Below, piece after piece: positions 23,606-32,143 of a DNA stretch of 64,000 nucleotides. Position 1 is the stretch's first letter. Each line of letters begins with the position of its first letter. The DNA is from Halobellus sp. LT62 (GTDB taxonomy: Archaea > Halobacteriota > Halobacteria > Halobacteriales > Haloferacaceae): the NCBI RefSeq assembly GCF_037031285.1, contig NZ_JAYEZO010000001.1:1426001-1490000 (forward strand), given 5' to 3'. The position numbers and the translations under genes were made by a program. The notes under the pieces were generated by a model. That model saw nothing but the letters and a program-made list of their open reading frames with translations. It was not told the DNA's origin and made no database searches.

Positions 23606-24376
23606 TTAGAGGGATTCTTCGCCGTGATCAGCGGAGGCTGCGGTCTCAGGTTCCGAGTCATCGGTGTCGTCGCGAAGCTGTAGATACGACGCCGCCATCA
23701 TTCCGTACAGGAAGACGAAGAGGACGGTGCCGAACGTATTGGTGACGAGTTCGGCGAGGACCGGAACCGCCGCGAGGTCGAGGACGGTTCCGAGGATCCC
23801 GATGATCCCGCCGATCACACCGCTGAAAATCACGATCACGGAAAGCTTCAGCCGATTACCGCGAGAGAGGCCCCAACTCCGCCTGAGCGCGCCGACGGTG
23901 CCGCGATCCTCGACGCCGACGGCGAAGATGAAACACAGAAAACACGCGCCGAGGAAGATACCGGGGAGTAAGAACAACAACAGGCCGATCCAAACCGAGA
24001 TGCCGACGACGAATCCGCCGAGAAGCATCGAGAGCGACGCGCGGCCGAGTCGACGCCTCCAGAGTTCCGCCGGGACCGTCGATAGCTCGTTTTTCGGGCG
24101 AGTGAGCGCCCGAGAGAGACCCACGAAGTAGGGCAGGCTGAGCAGGGTCGCGACGAGAAAGAGGACCGCACCCACCGTCCCCGAAACGGGCAGCGTGAGG
24201 CCGAGACTTCCGACCTGATCCGCGGCTTCGGGTGGGATCAATCCGACGACAGCGGTGTTGAGCGAGATTTGGACGAGAAACTGGAGGAGAAGTAACCCGA
24301 CGAATAGGACTGCTCCGGTGCGAGTGAGTATCCGCCTGATACCGTCGCCGACAGCTCGCGTGAGGTGAAACGCCAT
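23606..24376 (-). CDS. Polytopic membrane protein (haloarchaeal DUF7847-like)
   Basis: A 256-residue protein with about six hydrophobic segments (around 20-45, 66-88, 110-140, 142-160, 180-205 and 210-235) and a short acidic tail after 240. The GALRRSWGLSRGNRLKL loop is characteristic of a haloarchaeal family related to the membrane domain of glycerophosphodiester phosphodiesterases (DUF7847-like). Function unknown. It starts at ATG 24376, and only 113 bp separate it from the sod stop, so a shared transcript is possible. Confidence 0.75.
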   Translation of the reverse strand: MAFHLTRAVGDGIRRILTRTGAVLFVGLLLLQFLVQISLNTAVVGLIPPEAADQVGSLGLTLPVSGTVGAVLFLVATLLSLPYFVGLSRALTRPKNELSTVPAELWRRRLGRASLSMLLGGFVVGISVWIGLLLFLLPGIFLGACFLCFIFAVGVEDRGTVGALRRSWGLSRGNRLKLSVIVIFSGVIGGIIGILGTVLDLAAVPVLAELVTNTFGTVLFVFLYGMMAASYLQLRDDTDDSEPETAASADHGEESL

Positions 24377-24489
24377 AGTGGATTACGGGCGATCCGAAGA
24401 ATAAGGCTACGGGAGACTCACACCGGGATTTCACTCACGGCTGCGGGTTCACGGCTCGTCGAAAAATATCGGGGTGTGCGCGTCGTCGC

Positions 24490-25089
24490 TTACTCGAAGA
24501 GTTCGACAGCCTGCTCGTAGCGGGCGCTGGGTTCCTCCCAGTCGACGACCTCGAAGAAGTTCTCGACGAAGTCGCCGCGGGCCGGGCCGTAGTCGTGGTA
24601 GTACGAGTGCTCCCAGACGTCCAGCGCGAGGACCGGATGGCTGCCCCAGAGCGCGCCCTGGTCGTGCTTGTCGACGACCACGTTGCGCAGCTGGTTCGAG
24701 AACGAGTCGTAGACGAGAAGCGCCCAGCCGCCGGCGGCGGACGCCGCGGCCTCGAACTCGCCCTTCCAAGCCTCGTAGGAGCCGAAGTCCTCCTCGATGC
24801 GGTCGGCGAGCGCGCCGGTCGGCGCATCGCCGCCCTCCGGCGACATCGAATTCCAGAAGAGGTCGTGGAGGACGTGACCGCTGCCGTTGTGGGTCACGTT
24901 CCGGATCGCGCCGGCCGACGAGGAGAAGTCGCCCGCCTCGCGGTTCGCTTCGAGCGTCTCCTCGGCCGAATTCCAGCCGTTCACGTAGCCCTGATGGTGG
25001 GTGTCGTGGTGCCACGTGAGGACCTGCTCGGAGATGTGCGGTTCCAGCGCGTCGTAGTCGTACGGAAGGGGATCGAGTTCGTAGCTCAT
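24490..25089 (-). CDS. sod: Superoxide dismutase (Fe/Mn family)
   Basis: A 199-residue Fe/Mn superoxide dismutase, converting superoxide to O2 and H2O2 in the cytosol. All four metal ligands are present: His27 (LTWHHDTHHQGY), His75 (HVLHDLFWNSM), Asp157 and His161 (LALDVWEHSYYHDY). Haloarchaeal members are Mn-type. The tail is acidic. A consensus Shine-Dalgarno GGAGGA lies six bases before ATG 25089, unusual here since many genes look leaderless, and a TATA-like AACCATATAAC lies just upstream of it. A 13 bp palindrome at 25160-25172 may be an operator. Confidence 0.95.
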   Translation of the reverse strand: MSYELDPLPYDYDALEPHISEQVLTWHHDTHHQGYVNGWNSAEETLEANREAGDFSSSAGAIRNVTHNGSGHVLHDLFWNSMSPEGGDAPTGALADRIEEDFGSYEAWKGEFEAAASAAGGWALLVYDSFSNQLRNVVVDKHDQGALWGSHPVLALDVWEHSYYHDYGPARGDFVENFFEVVDWEEPSARYEQAVELFE

Positions 25090-25159
25090 ATGTAATTCCT
25101 CCGCTCTGTTATATGGTTAGGAACTTGTTAAAGGTTGAGGAGCCATATGGTAGCAATCA

Positions 25160-25172
25160 CCACAAATTGTGG
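25160..25172. promoter_or_regulatory. Palindrome upstream of sod
   Basis: CCACAA-A-TTGTGG is a perfect 13 bp palindrome 71 bp upstream of the sod ATG, near a second palindrome CCATATGG (25143-25150). It lies just beyond the likely core promoter, so it could be a regulator site for oxidative-stress control. Confidence 0.4.
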
Positions 25173-25277
25173 CGAATTTCTTGCCGATACCTGCGCTATC
25201 TTGCGAATACGAAAGCCATCGCATAGAGATCATACGGCCGCCACGTAACCGCTTTCGAAGTCACCTATCAGGAAACG

Positions 25278-25895
25278 TTACTTTCTAGCGTACGGATCGG
25301 TTCGGCGATCGTACTCCATCACCGTCGCGGTTGCCTCGGCGATCGCCGCGCCGAACTCGCGTTCGACGATGTGCAGCGCGAGATCGATGCCCGAGGTGAC
25401 TCCGCCGGCGGTGACGATATCGCCGTCGTCGACGACCCGCCGACGGACGATTTCGGCACCGGATTCCGCGAGTTCGCCGATCGCGCCGCCGTGCGTTATC
25501 GCGCGCTGTCCGTCGATCACGCCGGCGGCCGCGAGCAGCATTCCGCCGGTGCAGACGGCGGCGAGCGTCGCGCCCGACTCGTGATACGAAGCGATCGCGT
25601 CCGGGAGAGCACCCTTCTGCGCCTCCGCCCACGCGCTCGCCTCCGGCGGCTTGGCGACCCAGCCGCCGCCCGGAACGACGAGTAGCTCGGGGCGGTCATC
25701 CGCGTCTGCGGGAGGTAGCACCCCGTCGACGCCGACGCGAAGTCCGTGGCTCGCGGTCACCCACTCCCGTTCGTCGAGCGCGTACAGCGTCACCGTGGCG
25801 TCTGCGCCGTTCGAGAGGGCGTACTCGAACACCTCGTACGGCCCGATCGCGTCGAGTTCGTCGAACCCATCGTACAGCACGATCCCGATTTCCAT
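25278..25895 (-). CDS. DJ-1/PfpI family protein (isonitrile hydratase-like)
   Basis: A 205-residue DJ-1/PfpI-fold protein. The first strand is MEIGIVLYDGFDELDAIGPYEVF (with the conserved Glu), and the nucleophile elbow is LAAVCTGGMLLAAAGVIDGQRAITH (Cys in VCTGG). C-terminal IVTAGGVTSGIDLALHIVEREFG is typical of the InhA/isonitrile-hydratase-like group and of the sensor domain of GATase1-AraC regulators. No DNA-binding domain is attached. It lies upstream of sod in the same orientation with a 188 bp gap that carries the sod promoter. Confidence 0.88.
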   Translation of the reverse strand: MEIGIVLYDGFDELDAIGPYEVFEYALSNGADATVTLYALDEREWVTASHGLRVGVDGVLPPADADDRPELLVVPGGGWVAKPPEASAWAEAQKGALPDAIASYHESGATLAAVCTGGMLLAAAGVIDGQRAITHGGAIGELAESGAEIVRRRVVDDGDIVTAGGVTSGIDLALHIVEREFGAAIAEATATVMEYDRRTDPYARK

Positions 25896-26000
25896 AGGCC
25901 ACAGACGCGTACTGACGGCAAAAGTCGATCGTCGACCGACGGCGGTCTCACTCGGTCTTTGCCGGATAGCAAATTCGGTCAGTCCTCACCACGGGTTCGG

Positions 26001-27458
26001 TCAGTCTCCGCCGCGGGCCGCCTCGAACATCTCCAACGCGGCCTCCCGGCGCTCGCCGTGGTCGACGATCGGGGCAGGATACGACTCGGCGGTTCGGGCG
26101 CGCTGCGTCGGCGACAGCTCGTGCCACTCGTGGATCAGCCCGGCGTCGACGTCGCGCAGTTCGGGCACGTACGTTTTGATGTACTCCGCGTCGGGATCGT
26201 ATCGCTCGCCCTGCGTCATCGGATTGAAGATGCGGAAGTACGGCTGCGCGTCCGTCCCCGTGGAGGCGGCCCACTGCCAGCCGCCGTTGTCGTTGGCGGT
26301 GTCGTGATCGGCGAGGTGGGATCGAAAGTGGTCGTACCCCTCGCGCCAGTCGACGAGGAGGTCCTTCGTGAGAAAGGACGCGACGATCATCCGGACGCGG
26401 TTGTGTATGTACGCCTCGGCCTTCAGCTGTCGCATCCCGGCGTCGACGATCGGATAGCCGGTCTCGCCCGCTTTCCACGCGCGCAACTCCTCGGGATCGT
26501 TCCACCACTCGATGTCGTGTTCGTACTCTCGGAAGTTCTCCGTGACAACTTCCGGGTTGTAAAAGAGCACGTGTGCATAGAACTCCCGCCACGCGAGTTG
26601 CGATTGGAACTCCTCGACCGACGCTGACTCGGCGTCGTCATCGGCCGCCGCGGCCGCGTCTTCGGTCGCCGCGTACACCTCTCGGATCCCGATGGTGCCG
26701 AACTTCAGATCCGGAGATAGGTGCGACACCGCCCCCCGAGTCGGGTAGTCGCGGTCCTCCTCGTATCGGAAGATGCCGTCCGCACAGAAGTCGGCGAGTC
26801 GCTCCCGCGCGGCCTCGGTCCCCGCCGCTTGGACGTCGGCGTCGGGGTCTTCGAATCCGAGATCCCCGATGGTCGGGAGCGACTCGCTGACGGCGTCAAT
26901 ACTCGATTTATCCGGGGCTGGCGCAAGCGCGTCGGCGTCGGGCGCGGGAAGCGGATCCGGCTTCTCGCGATCGCGCCACTTCTTCCAGAAGTACGTGAAC
27001 ACGGAGTAGTACTCGCCCTCGTTCGTCGTGATCGATCCCGGTTCGTGGAAGATCGCGTCGTGAAACGATTTCCGGGCGACGTCGACCTCGTCGAGCGCCC
27101 GCCGGACGTCGGCGTCGCGCTCGGTGGCGAGCCCGGAGTAGTCGGCGTTCCAGATCACGCGGTCGGCGTCGCACTCGACGGCGAGGTCGGGGATGACGTC
27201 CCGCGGGTCCCCGTGTGCGACGACGAGATCCGATCCGCGATCGCGGTACCACTCGCGCAGTTTTGCGAGCGAATCGAGCAGGTACCGGACGCGGGCCGGG
27301 GCGGCGTGTTCGAGCACGTCGTCGTCGAAGACGAAGACCGGGAGAACCGGGCCGCCGGGGGCGTCAACGGGGTCTTCGGGGTTGACTGCCTTGGCCGCCG
27401 CCGCGAGCGCACGGTTGTCAGACGCCCGGAGGTCCCTGCGGTGCCAGTGGATCTGCAT
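26001..27458 (-). CDS. phr2: Deoxyribodipyrimidine photolyase
   Basis: A 485-residue class I CPD photolyase, which repairs UV dimers in light using FAD and an antenna chromophore. The N-terminal antenna domain opens MQIHWHRRDLRASDNRALAA. The FAD-binding half contains ETGYPIVDAGMRQLK, HNRVRMIVASFLTKDLLVDW, HDTANDNGGWQWAASTGTDAQPY and FRIFNPMTQGERYDP. ATG 27458 is chosen because the antenna-domain strand starts there. The 22 codons further upstream are not photolyase-like. It lies downstream of mptE (62 bp gap) and could share its transcript. Confidence 0.95.
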   Translation of the reverse strand: MQIHWHRRDLRASDNRALAAAAKAVNPEDPVDAPGGPVLPVFVFDDDVLEHAAPARVRYLLDSLAKLREWYRDRGSDLVVAHGDPRDVIPDLAVECDADRVIWNADYSGLATERDADVRRALDEVDVARKSFHDAIFHEPGSITTNEGEYYSVFTYFWKKWRDREKPDPLPAPDADALAPAPDKSSIDAVSESLPTIGDLGFEDPDADVQAAGTEAARERLADFCADGIFRYEEDRDYPTRGAVSHLSPDLKFGTIGIREVYAATEDAAAAADDDAESASVEEFQSQLAWREFYAHVLFYNPEVVTENFREYEHDIEWWNDPEELRAWKAGETGYPIVDAGMRQLKAEAYIHNRVRMIVASFLTKDLLVDWREGYDHFRSHLADHDTANDNGGWQWAASTGTDAQPYFRIFNPMTQGERYDPDAEYIKTYVPELRDVDAGLIHEWHELSPTQRARTAESYPAPIVDHGERREAALEMFEAARGGD

Positions 27459-27520
27459 ACGAGTCGGTCGGGCGCACGCCTTCTCAACGTAACGGCAGTC
27501 TCGGTCCGCGTCCCCACCTA

Positions 27521-28204
27521 TCACTCGATGGGAATCGGTTCGATCGCGTCGCGGCGACCGTCGAGAATCGAAAACCGTTCCTCGCGGAGGCGTTCGAGGA
27601 GGTGGAGTAGGCGCTCGGCCCAGCGAAGTTTCCTCGCTTTCGCCGGCGAGACGTCCGGATCGTCGAAGTCCCAGCCGACGAACCGGAGCTCCGACGCGCC
27701 GAGGATATCAGCGAGGAAAGCGGCCCGATCGCCGTCGGTGAACCCGCCGAAGTTGTAGACGGCGGCGACCGGTTCCGCCTGCGTCGTCGCGATGACCTGC
27801 GAGGATTCGAACCGGGGGACCCACTCTTCGATCAGCGGGATGTTATCTCCGTGTGCGTGCGCGGCAACGGGCGTCCCGTCGCGCGTCAACGACCGAGCGG
27901 TCTCGGGGTTCTTGTCCAGATCGGTGACCATCAGATCGACGTCGAATCCCGCGTCGCTGACGACGTCTGCCGCCGTCGAGGCCGCGAAGACCCGGTCGGC
28001 GTCGGCGACGCGGTCGACCTCGGACGGGAGCGACGGCGCAGCGCCGACGACCGCGACGCTCCGGCCCGAACAGTCGAGCCGGTCGAAGTCGAACGGTCTC
28101 GCGTAGGCGGCGATAGCGTCGCGAGCGCGCTCGTCGCCGTCTCGGGGGTAGCCGAAGTCGGCGAGGATCGACTCGTAGATCGGTTCCCATATCTCGAAGT
28201 TCAT
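27521..28204 (-). CDS. mptE: 6-hydroxymethyl-7,8-dihydropterin pyrophosphokinase MptE
   Basis: A 227-residue MptE (DUF115) family enzyme, which transfers pyrophosphate to 6-hydroxymethyldihydropterin in pterin/folate synthesis. Recognisable are VAVVGAAPSLPSEVDRV, VFAASTAADVVSDAGFDVDLMVTDLD, DGTPVAAHAHGDNIPLI (HAHGDN motif) and VYNFGGFTDGDRAAFLA. Its product is the substrate of dihydropteroate synthase, encoded next upstream on the same strand (28421-29719), so the pair catalyses consecutive steps. The 216 bp between them holds a TATA-like GGTTTAAATC and a leader that can form a long hairpin. Confidence 0.92.
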   Translation of the reverse strand: MNFEIWEPIYESILADFGYPRDGDERARDAIAAYARPFDFDRLDCSGRSVAVVGAAPSLPSEVDRVADADRVFAASTAADVVSDAGFDVDLMVTDLDKNPETARSLTRDGTPVAAHAHGDNIPLIEEWVPRFESSQVIATTQAEPVAAVYNFGGFTDGDRAAFLADILGASELRFVGWDFDDPDVSPAKARKLRWAERLLHLLERLREERFSILDGRRDAIEPIPIE

Positions 28205-28233
28205 AGCTGTCGCTCCCGGGCGTTACGGTACGA

Positions 28234-28296
28234 GCCGGAATGGCACCAAGTACCCCTACCCGCGTGCCCTTCCGGCTTCCACCTGTCCGGTTTAAA
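28234..28296 (-). promoter_or_regulatory. Structured leader and TATA box of mptE
   Basis: On the minus strand a TATA-like TTTAAA (about 28289-28294) is followed by an imperfect inverted repeat. GCCGGAA plus GGCAC (28234-28246) pairs with GTGCC plus TTCCGGC (28264-28276), a 12 bp stem with one mismatch and a 17-base loop. The transcript would start near the hairpin's 5' arm and reach ATG 28204 about 30 nt after it. A structured 5' leader is unusual for this genome. Confidence 0.45.
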
Positions 28297-28420
28297 TCGA
28301 TCCGTCATAAGCTTTCCCGTGTTCACTCGCGTCTGACAGGGTAATAGGAGGTGTCTGACGCTCGATATCGGGACAATCGTCGGTTCTCCCGACCGCGCGA
28401 AGACGGGTTTATCACGGATT

Positions 28421-29719
28421 TCAGACACCGGTCGCGATCGTTTCGAGCGACGCGCGGAGGCCGTCGTCGTGCTCGAATTCGCGAACGAGCGCTTCGAGGT
28501 CGTCGAACGCGCGCGGCGTGCCGAAGAGGAGAGCGACCCGACCCGAGGCGGCGTTTGCCCGGTCACGGCCGCCACCGTCGGTCTTCGCCCCTGCCACCGC
28601 CGTCGGGGTCGATACGACCGTCACGCCGGCGTCGGCGGCGGCCGTCGAGAGCCGACCGACAGCCGCATCCGACAGTCCAGACAGCTCGAACGCGCGCACG
28701 ACCGCTTCGTTCGACGCCGACGTCGACTCGACACCGATACGTTCGAGGTGTCGTTCGGCCTCTCGCGTCGTCGTCACGTCGAGTTCCTCGACGGCGATGT
28801 GGGCGTCGTCACGTTCGGATGACTTCCGAACCCGCGGGCGGGCGAACTCGTAGCCGATGAGCGCGGCGTCGCGCGTCTCCGTGACGTCGTGGGTCCGGAT
28901 CACGCGCGCGCCGCGTTCGACCGCCATCGACGTCGCGGCGAGCGAAACCGAGAGCGCGTCCTCCGTCGAGCGCCCGGCGATTTCACGGAGGAAGTTCTTC
29001 CGATTGATCGAGACGAGGATCGGATATCCGAGTCCGCGGAACTCCCGGAGTCGGCGGAACGTCTCTCGGTCGTCGTCGAGCGTCTTCTCCTCGGACCACC
29101 CCCCGAAGGCGGGATCGACGATCGTCTTGTCGGTGAACCCGTTCAGTGAGAGGGCATCGTAGACGTCGTCCGCGTAGCTACGGCTACGTTCCCGTTCGGT
29201 GCCGTTACGTGCCGCCCAGCCGTCGGCGTTACTCGCCGCCCAGTCGACGGACTCGACCGCGCCCGGCCGGGAGAGATCCGGCGGGGAAGCCATCTTCGCG
29301 ACCGCGACGTCGTGGTCCTCGCAGACGCGCGGCATCTCGGGGTCCGCGAAGCCGCAGATGTCGTTGACCATCTCGAAACCGCGGGAGAGCGCCGCGTCCG
29401 CCACCTCGTGATACCGCGTTTCGATCGAGAAGACGGCGTCGCCGGAGACGCTCTCGATCGTTTCGATCGCCGTGTCGAGACGGTCGAGTTCCTGTTCGGC
29501 CGAGAGTACCTCGAAGCGCTTGTTCGCGGATTCCAGCCCGATGTCGACGATGTCGGCACCCTCGTCGATGAGTTCGCGGTCGACGTATTCGGCGGCGTCT
29601 CCGGGGTCGTCGAAAACGCTCGGGTCGTAGGGGGACTCTTTCGAGACGTTCAGCACGCCCATAATTCGCGGCGGATGTTCGTCGCCGATCTCCAGTCCGG
29701 CGGCGTCCACAGTTCGCAT
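28421..29719 (-). CDS. folP: Dihydropteroate synthase with extended C-terminus
   Basis: A 432-residue protein. Residues 1-275 are a dihydropteroate synthase TIM barrel: PPRIMGVLNVSKESPYDPSVF (first strand), GADIVDIGLESANKRF, AVFSIETRYHEVADAAL, FEMVNDICGFAD, KTIVDPAFGGWSEEKT, PILVSINRKNFLREIAGR and GARVIRTHDVTETRDA. Bacterial DHPS normally ends near 280. The extra ~150 residues (DDAHIAVEELDVTTTREAERHL onward) form a separate acidic domain seen in haloarchaeal DHPS. ATG 29719 (MRTVDAAGLEIG) fits the family start. It condenses dihydropterin pyrophosphate with pABA and precedes mptE. Confidence 0.92.
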   Translation of the reverse strand: MRTVDAAGLEIGDEHPPRIMGVLNVSKESPYDPSVFDDPGDAAEYVDRELIDEGADIVDIGLESANKRFEVLSAEQELDRLDTAIETIESVSGDAVFSIETRYHEVADAALSRGFEMVNDICGFADPEMPRVCEDHDVAVAKMASPPDLSRPGAVESVDWAASNADGWAARNGTERERSRSYADDVYDALSLNGFTDKTIVDPAFGGWSEEKTLDDDRETFRRLREFRGLGYPILVSINRKNFLREIAGRSTEDALSVSLAATSMAVERGARVIRTHDVTETRDAALIGYEFARPRVRKSSERDDAHIAVEELDVTTTREAERHLERIGVESTSASNEAVVRAFELSGLSDAAVGRLSTAAADAGVTVVSTPTAVAGAKTDGGGRDRANAASGRVALLFGTPRAFDDLEALVREFEHDDGLRASLETIATGV

Positions 29720-29826
29720 ACTCGGCCCTGGGACGGCGGACACATATACTGACTGGCAGCGTGGTTTCGTTGCGGTCGTCGCAGAGACTCGACGGAACTT
29801 TTCACGTCCGCGGACAACGTACTTCT

Positions 29827-30132
29827 ATGCCGAAACCGAAGTCCGCCTTCGAGACGCTCTATCCCTACCGACTGTACGAACCCGAAGACGTACTCGATCC
29901 CGAGAAGATGTACACCGTGCCGGAGATCGCCAGACTGCTGCAGGGCCTCGATCCCGACGCGCAGTTGGACGCGGACACCGAAGACCGAGTGGTCGTGTGG
30001 ACGATCCCGTGGCTGATGGCCCACGCCGAGGAGTTGGTGATCAACGACCCCGTCGGCGACGAGCCCGGGTATTTCGGCGTCGCAAGCGACGATCGACCGC
30101 CGCAGGAGATCCCCGAGAACGCGGACGAGTGA
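29827..30132 (+). CDS. Small conserved haloarchaeal protein (DUF5827-like)
   Basis: A 101-residue acidic soluble protein opening MPKPKSAFETLYPYRLYEPEDVLD, followed by EKMYTVPEIARLLQGLDPDAQ and VVWTIPWLMAHAEELVINDP. The order matches the haloarchaeal DUF5827 family, and I know of no function. ATG 29827 is the family start, while an in-frame upstream GTG adds an unlikely basic segment. A TTTTCACGTCC-type box lies about 25 nt upstream. It is divergent from folP across 107 bp. Confidence 0.8.
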   Translation: MPKPKSAFETLYPYRLYEPEDVLDPEKMYTVPEIARLLQGLDPDAQLDADTEDRVVVWTIPWLMAHAEELVINDPVGDEPGYFGVASDDRPPQEIPENADE

Positions 30133-30165
30133 CGCCCGGCGGCGGCGAAAACGGGTCGGTTCGAC

Positions 30166-30702
30166 TTACGAAAGCCGGTTTAGGTAGACCCACCGACGCG
30201 ACCAGAGTTGATACAACGTCGAGCCGGCCAACGCGGCGAGCGCGACCGTCGCAATGACCAGCGGACCGACCGCGGAAACGATCGGTGCCTCCACGAGTGC
30301 GAGGACGACCAGAAACAGCGAGGACACGCCGAGCGTCCGGTAAAGCGACGCCCACGTCATCCCGTACTTCGTGACGACTTCCATATAGACGTCGACCGTG
30401 CGCGCGTGCTCACGGAGTGCGATCGTCTTTCGGTCGCGGTCGTAGTCGACGACGCGGGCGTCGTCGAGTTTAGGGAGGTGACTCTGATGCAGCGAGATGT
30501 ACACGCTGTCGCGGATGTTCCGCGGAGCCGGTGACTCCCCCGTTTCCCGCTCTGCGATCTCTTCGGCGAGGTCGCGCAGCATCACTTCTCGCCCCTGCGA
30601 CTGCAGACACTTGATCGTTTGTCGACGTCGGTCGTTTCTGAGGAGATCGTGAATATCCGTCTCCGAAAGGCTCTGCCCGCCCTGTATCGCTGGATAACTC
30701 AT
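30166..30702 (-). CDS. Membrane-anchored winged-helix regulator (DUF7344 type)
   Basis: A 178-residue protein. The N-terminal winged-helix domain (about 15-105) contains LSETDIHDLLRNDRRRQTIKC, EVMLRDLAEEIAERE, YISLHQSHLPKLDDARVVDYD and RDRKTIALREHA, the haloarchaeal DUF7344 wHTH pattern. Two hydrophobic segments follow (about 125-142 and 145-165), ending WSRRWVYLNRLS. It is thus a membrane-tethered transcription factor. It is divergent from the TasA-like gene cluster that begins at 31127, making it a good candidate regulator of that cluster. That link is inferred from position. ATG 30702 is used. Confidence 0.78.
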   Translation of the reverse strand: MSYPAIQGGQSLSETDIHDLLRNDRRRQTIKCLQSQGREVMLRDLAEEIAERETGESPAPRNIRDSVYISLHQSHLPKLDDARVVDYDRDRKTIALREHARTVDVYMEVVTKYGMTWASLYRTLGVSSLFLVVLALVEAPIVSAVGPLVIATVALAALAGSTLYQLWSRRWVYLNRLS

Positions 30703-31075
30703 ATATGGCTCCCATACTCTCGCTAACGAGATGACAATATAGTAATGAGTTAGACTAATTTTCGGCCGTTCGATTGAACCCCACGTTAATCGCGGTAGGA
30801 GATTGGTTACCGAGCGGTCGTCTCGTGGTATAGGGTGACTTCTATCGACGCGTACCCGGTACTGTTCGCGTACTTCTACGCACACCTATCTACCATCTAA
30901 TACGTAGTAAGTAGCCTTTTTGAGCTATCTACGGCGATAAAACGGGTCATTAGCCGTATGAGATCATCATTAGATCAGCAAACTCGCAATTAGCTATGGG
31001 AGTCTCTACGGTGGTGTTGGGTGTGGACGACCCACACCGGATCCGTGTCTGCTCCACCATCGAGGCCGACGCGGC
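30703..31075. other. Intergenic promoter region of the fibre cluster
   Basis: No gene seen. It is AT-rich near 30715-30960, with TATA-like boxes for both the wHTH regulator and the first TasA-like gene. A perfect 7 bp hairpin, GGTGTGG-ACGAC-CCACACC, lies at 31020-31038, shortly before the conserved tandem-hairpin element at 31076. Confidence 0.5.
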
Positions 31076-31116
31076 GGCGGTTCGACTCCGCCAGTGGGTT
31101 TCCCCCAGATGGGGGG
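31076..31116 (+). promoter_or_regulatory. Tandem-hairpin leader element, copy 1
   Basis: Hairpin 1 is GGCGG (31076-31080), loop TTCGACT, CCGCC (31088-31092). The linker is AGTGGGTTT. Hairpin 2 is CCCCC (31102-31106), loop AGAT, GGGGG (31111-31115). GGAG at 31115-31118, eight bases before ATG 31127, begins inside the right arm of hairpin 2, so folding would compete with ribosome binding. Three more copies precede the next three TasA-like genes. The TTCGAYT loop matches a T-loop. Confidence 0.75.
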
Positions 31117-31126
31117 AGAGCAAACC

Positions 31127-32083
31127 ATGACAGAGAAGTTCGAGATATCGCGGCGGAAAGCACTGACCGGACTCGGAACCATCGGCGTCGCGTCGGCGGG
31201 CGCTGGACTCGGCACGAGCGCGCTGTTCAGTGACACGGAATCGTTCGAGGACAACACCATCCAAGCGGGATCCTTCTCGATGACGGTCGAGTTGCTGGAC
31301 CTCCCGGATGCGGTCGATCAGGACGGAATGGGGCCCGACGAGGATGACTGGTATTCGGAGGGTACCGACAATGGCGGAATGGTGGGCGCGAGCCTCAATA
31401 TCTCCGACCTCAAGCCCGGAGACACCTACAAGTTCTGCTGGTGCATCCGCATCCACGACAACCCCGGCGTCGTGCGGGCGTACATCCCGTGGAACTCAGT
31501 CTCTCACGCCACCGGTCACGATAACCTCGGGCTCGAGGCCAGCGATCTCCCGGGCGTCGATACCAACAGCGACTTCGAGACGCTGCTTGGCTCGGAGGAC
31601 ATCACGGTCAAAAAGAACCTATTCGTCTGTGAGGAGGAAAACGGAGATCCCGTCAAGGGAGCTCAGATTCTCGAGAACGACATCACCTACGACCCGGACG
31701 ACTCCGACACCTACGCCCACGACGGCGGGCTCGGCAACTGGGTCACCAGCCTCTCTGACAACGAGTTCACGAGCCAAGACGGCGTCCCGATCGGCGGCCA
31801 CGACGGCGTCGGTTCGAAGGTCGATGGAGATCTCGACGAGGGCGATTCCGACTACATCGTCATCGGCCCGAGCGACTACGAATCGACGCACTTCGAGGCG
31901 GTCGCCTACTGTATGGAGATCAAGGTCTCCAAAGACGCGGGCAACGAACTCCAAGGTGCGTCGGCTTCCTTCGACCTCCAGTTCCGCGGCGAGCAGGCGC
32001 GGCACAACGACCACCCATTCAGCTCTGATCTCGCCACGCGACCGTGGGACGATCATTCCGACTGGGACGACCTCCCGAGCTAA
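31127..32083 (+). CDS. TasA/camelysin-like fibre protein 1 (SipW-type signal)
   Basis: A 318-residue exported protein. The leader MTEKFEISRRKALTGLGTIG carries a twin-arginine motif. It continues GVASAGAGLGTSALFSDTESF, the region where Bacillus TasA reads LALVGGGTWAAFND, and then DNTIQAGSF. The middle has LNISDLKPGDTYKFC, as in TasA NLSNLKPGD. The end has GNELQGASASFDLQF..EQARHN, as in TasA YQGNSIKLQFSFEATQWN. It is therefore a TasA/archaeal-bundling-pilin type beta-sandwich that probably polymerises by donor-strand exchange after signal-peptidase cleavage. It is the first of four consecutive paralogues, each with its own tandem-hairpin leader. Confidence 0.85.
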   Translation: MTEKFEISRRKALTGLGTIGVASAGAGLGTSALFSDTESFEDNTIQAGSFSMTVELLDLPDAVDQDGMGPDEDDWYSEGTDNGGMVGASLNISDLKPGDTYKFCWCIRIHDNPGVVRAYIPWNSVSHATGHDNLGLEASDLPGVDTNSDFETLLGSEDITVKKNLFVCEEENGDPVKGAQILENDITYDPDDSDTYAHDGGLGNWVTSLSDNEFTSQDGVPIGGHDGVGSKVDGDLDEGDSDYIVIGPSDYESTHFEAVAYCMEIKVSKDAGNELQGASASFDLQFRGEQARHNDHPFSSDLATRPWDDHSDWDDLPS

Positions 32084-32143
32084 AGACTCGACGAGCGGCT
32101 CGTACCGCTCTCATCCACCTCGGATCCGCATCACGCGATGCGG

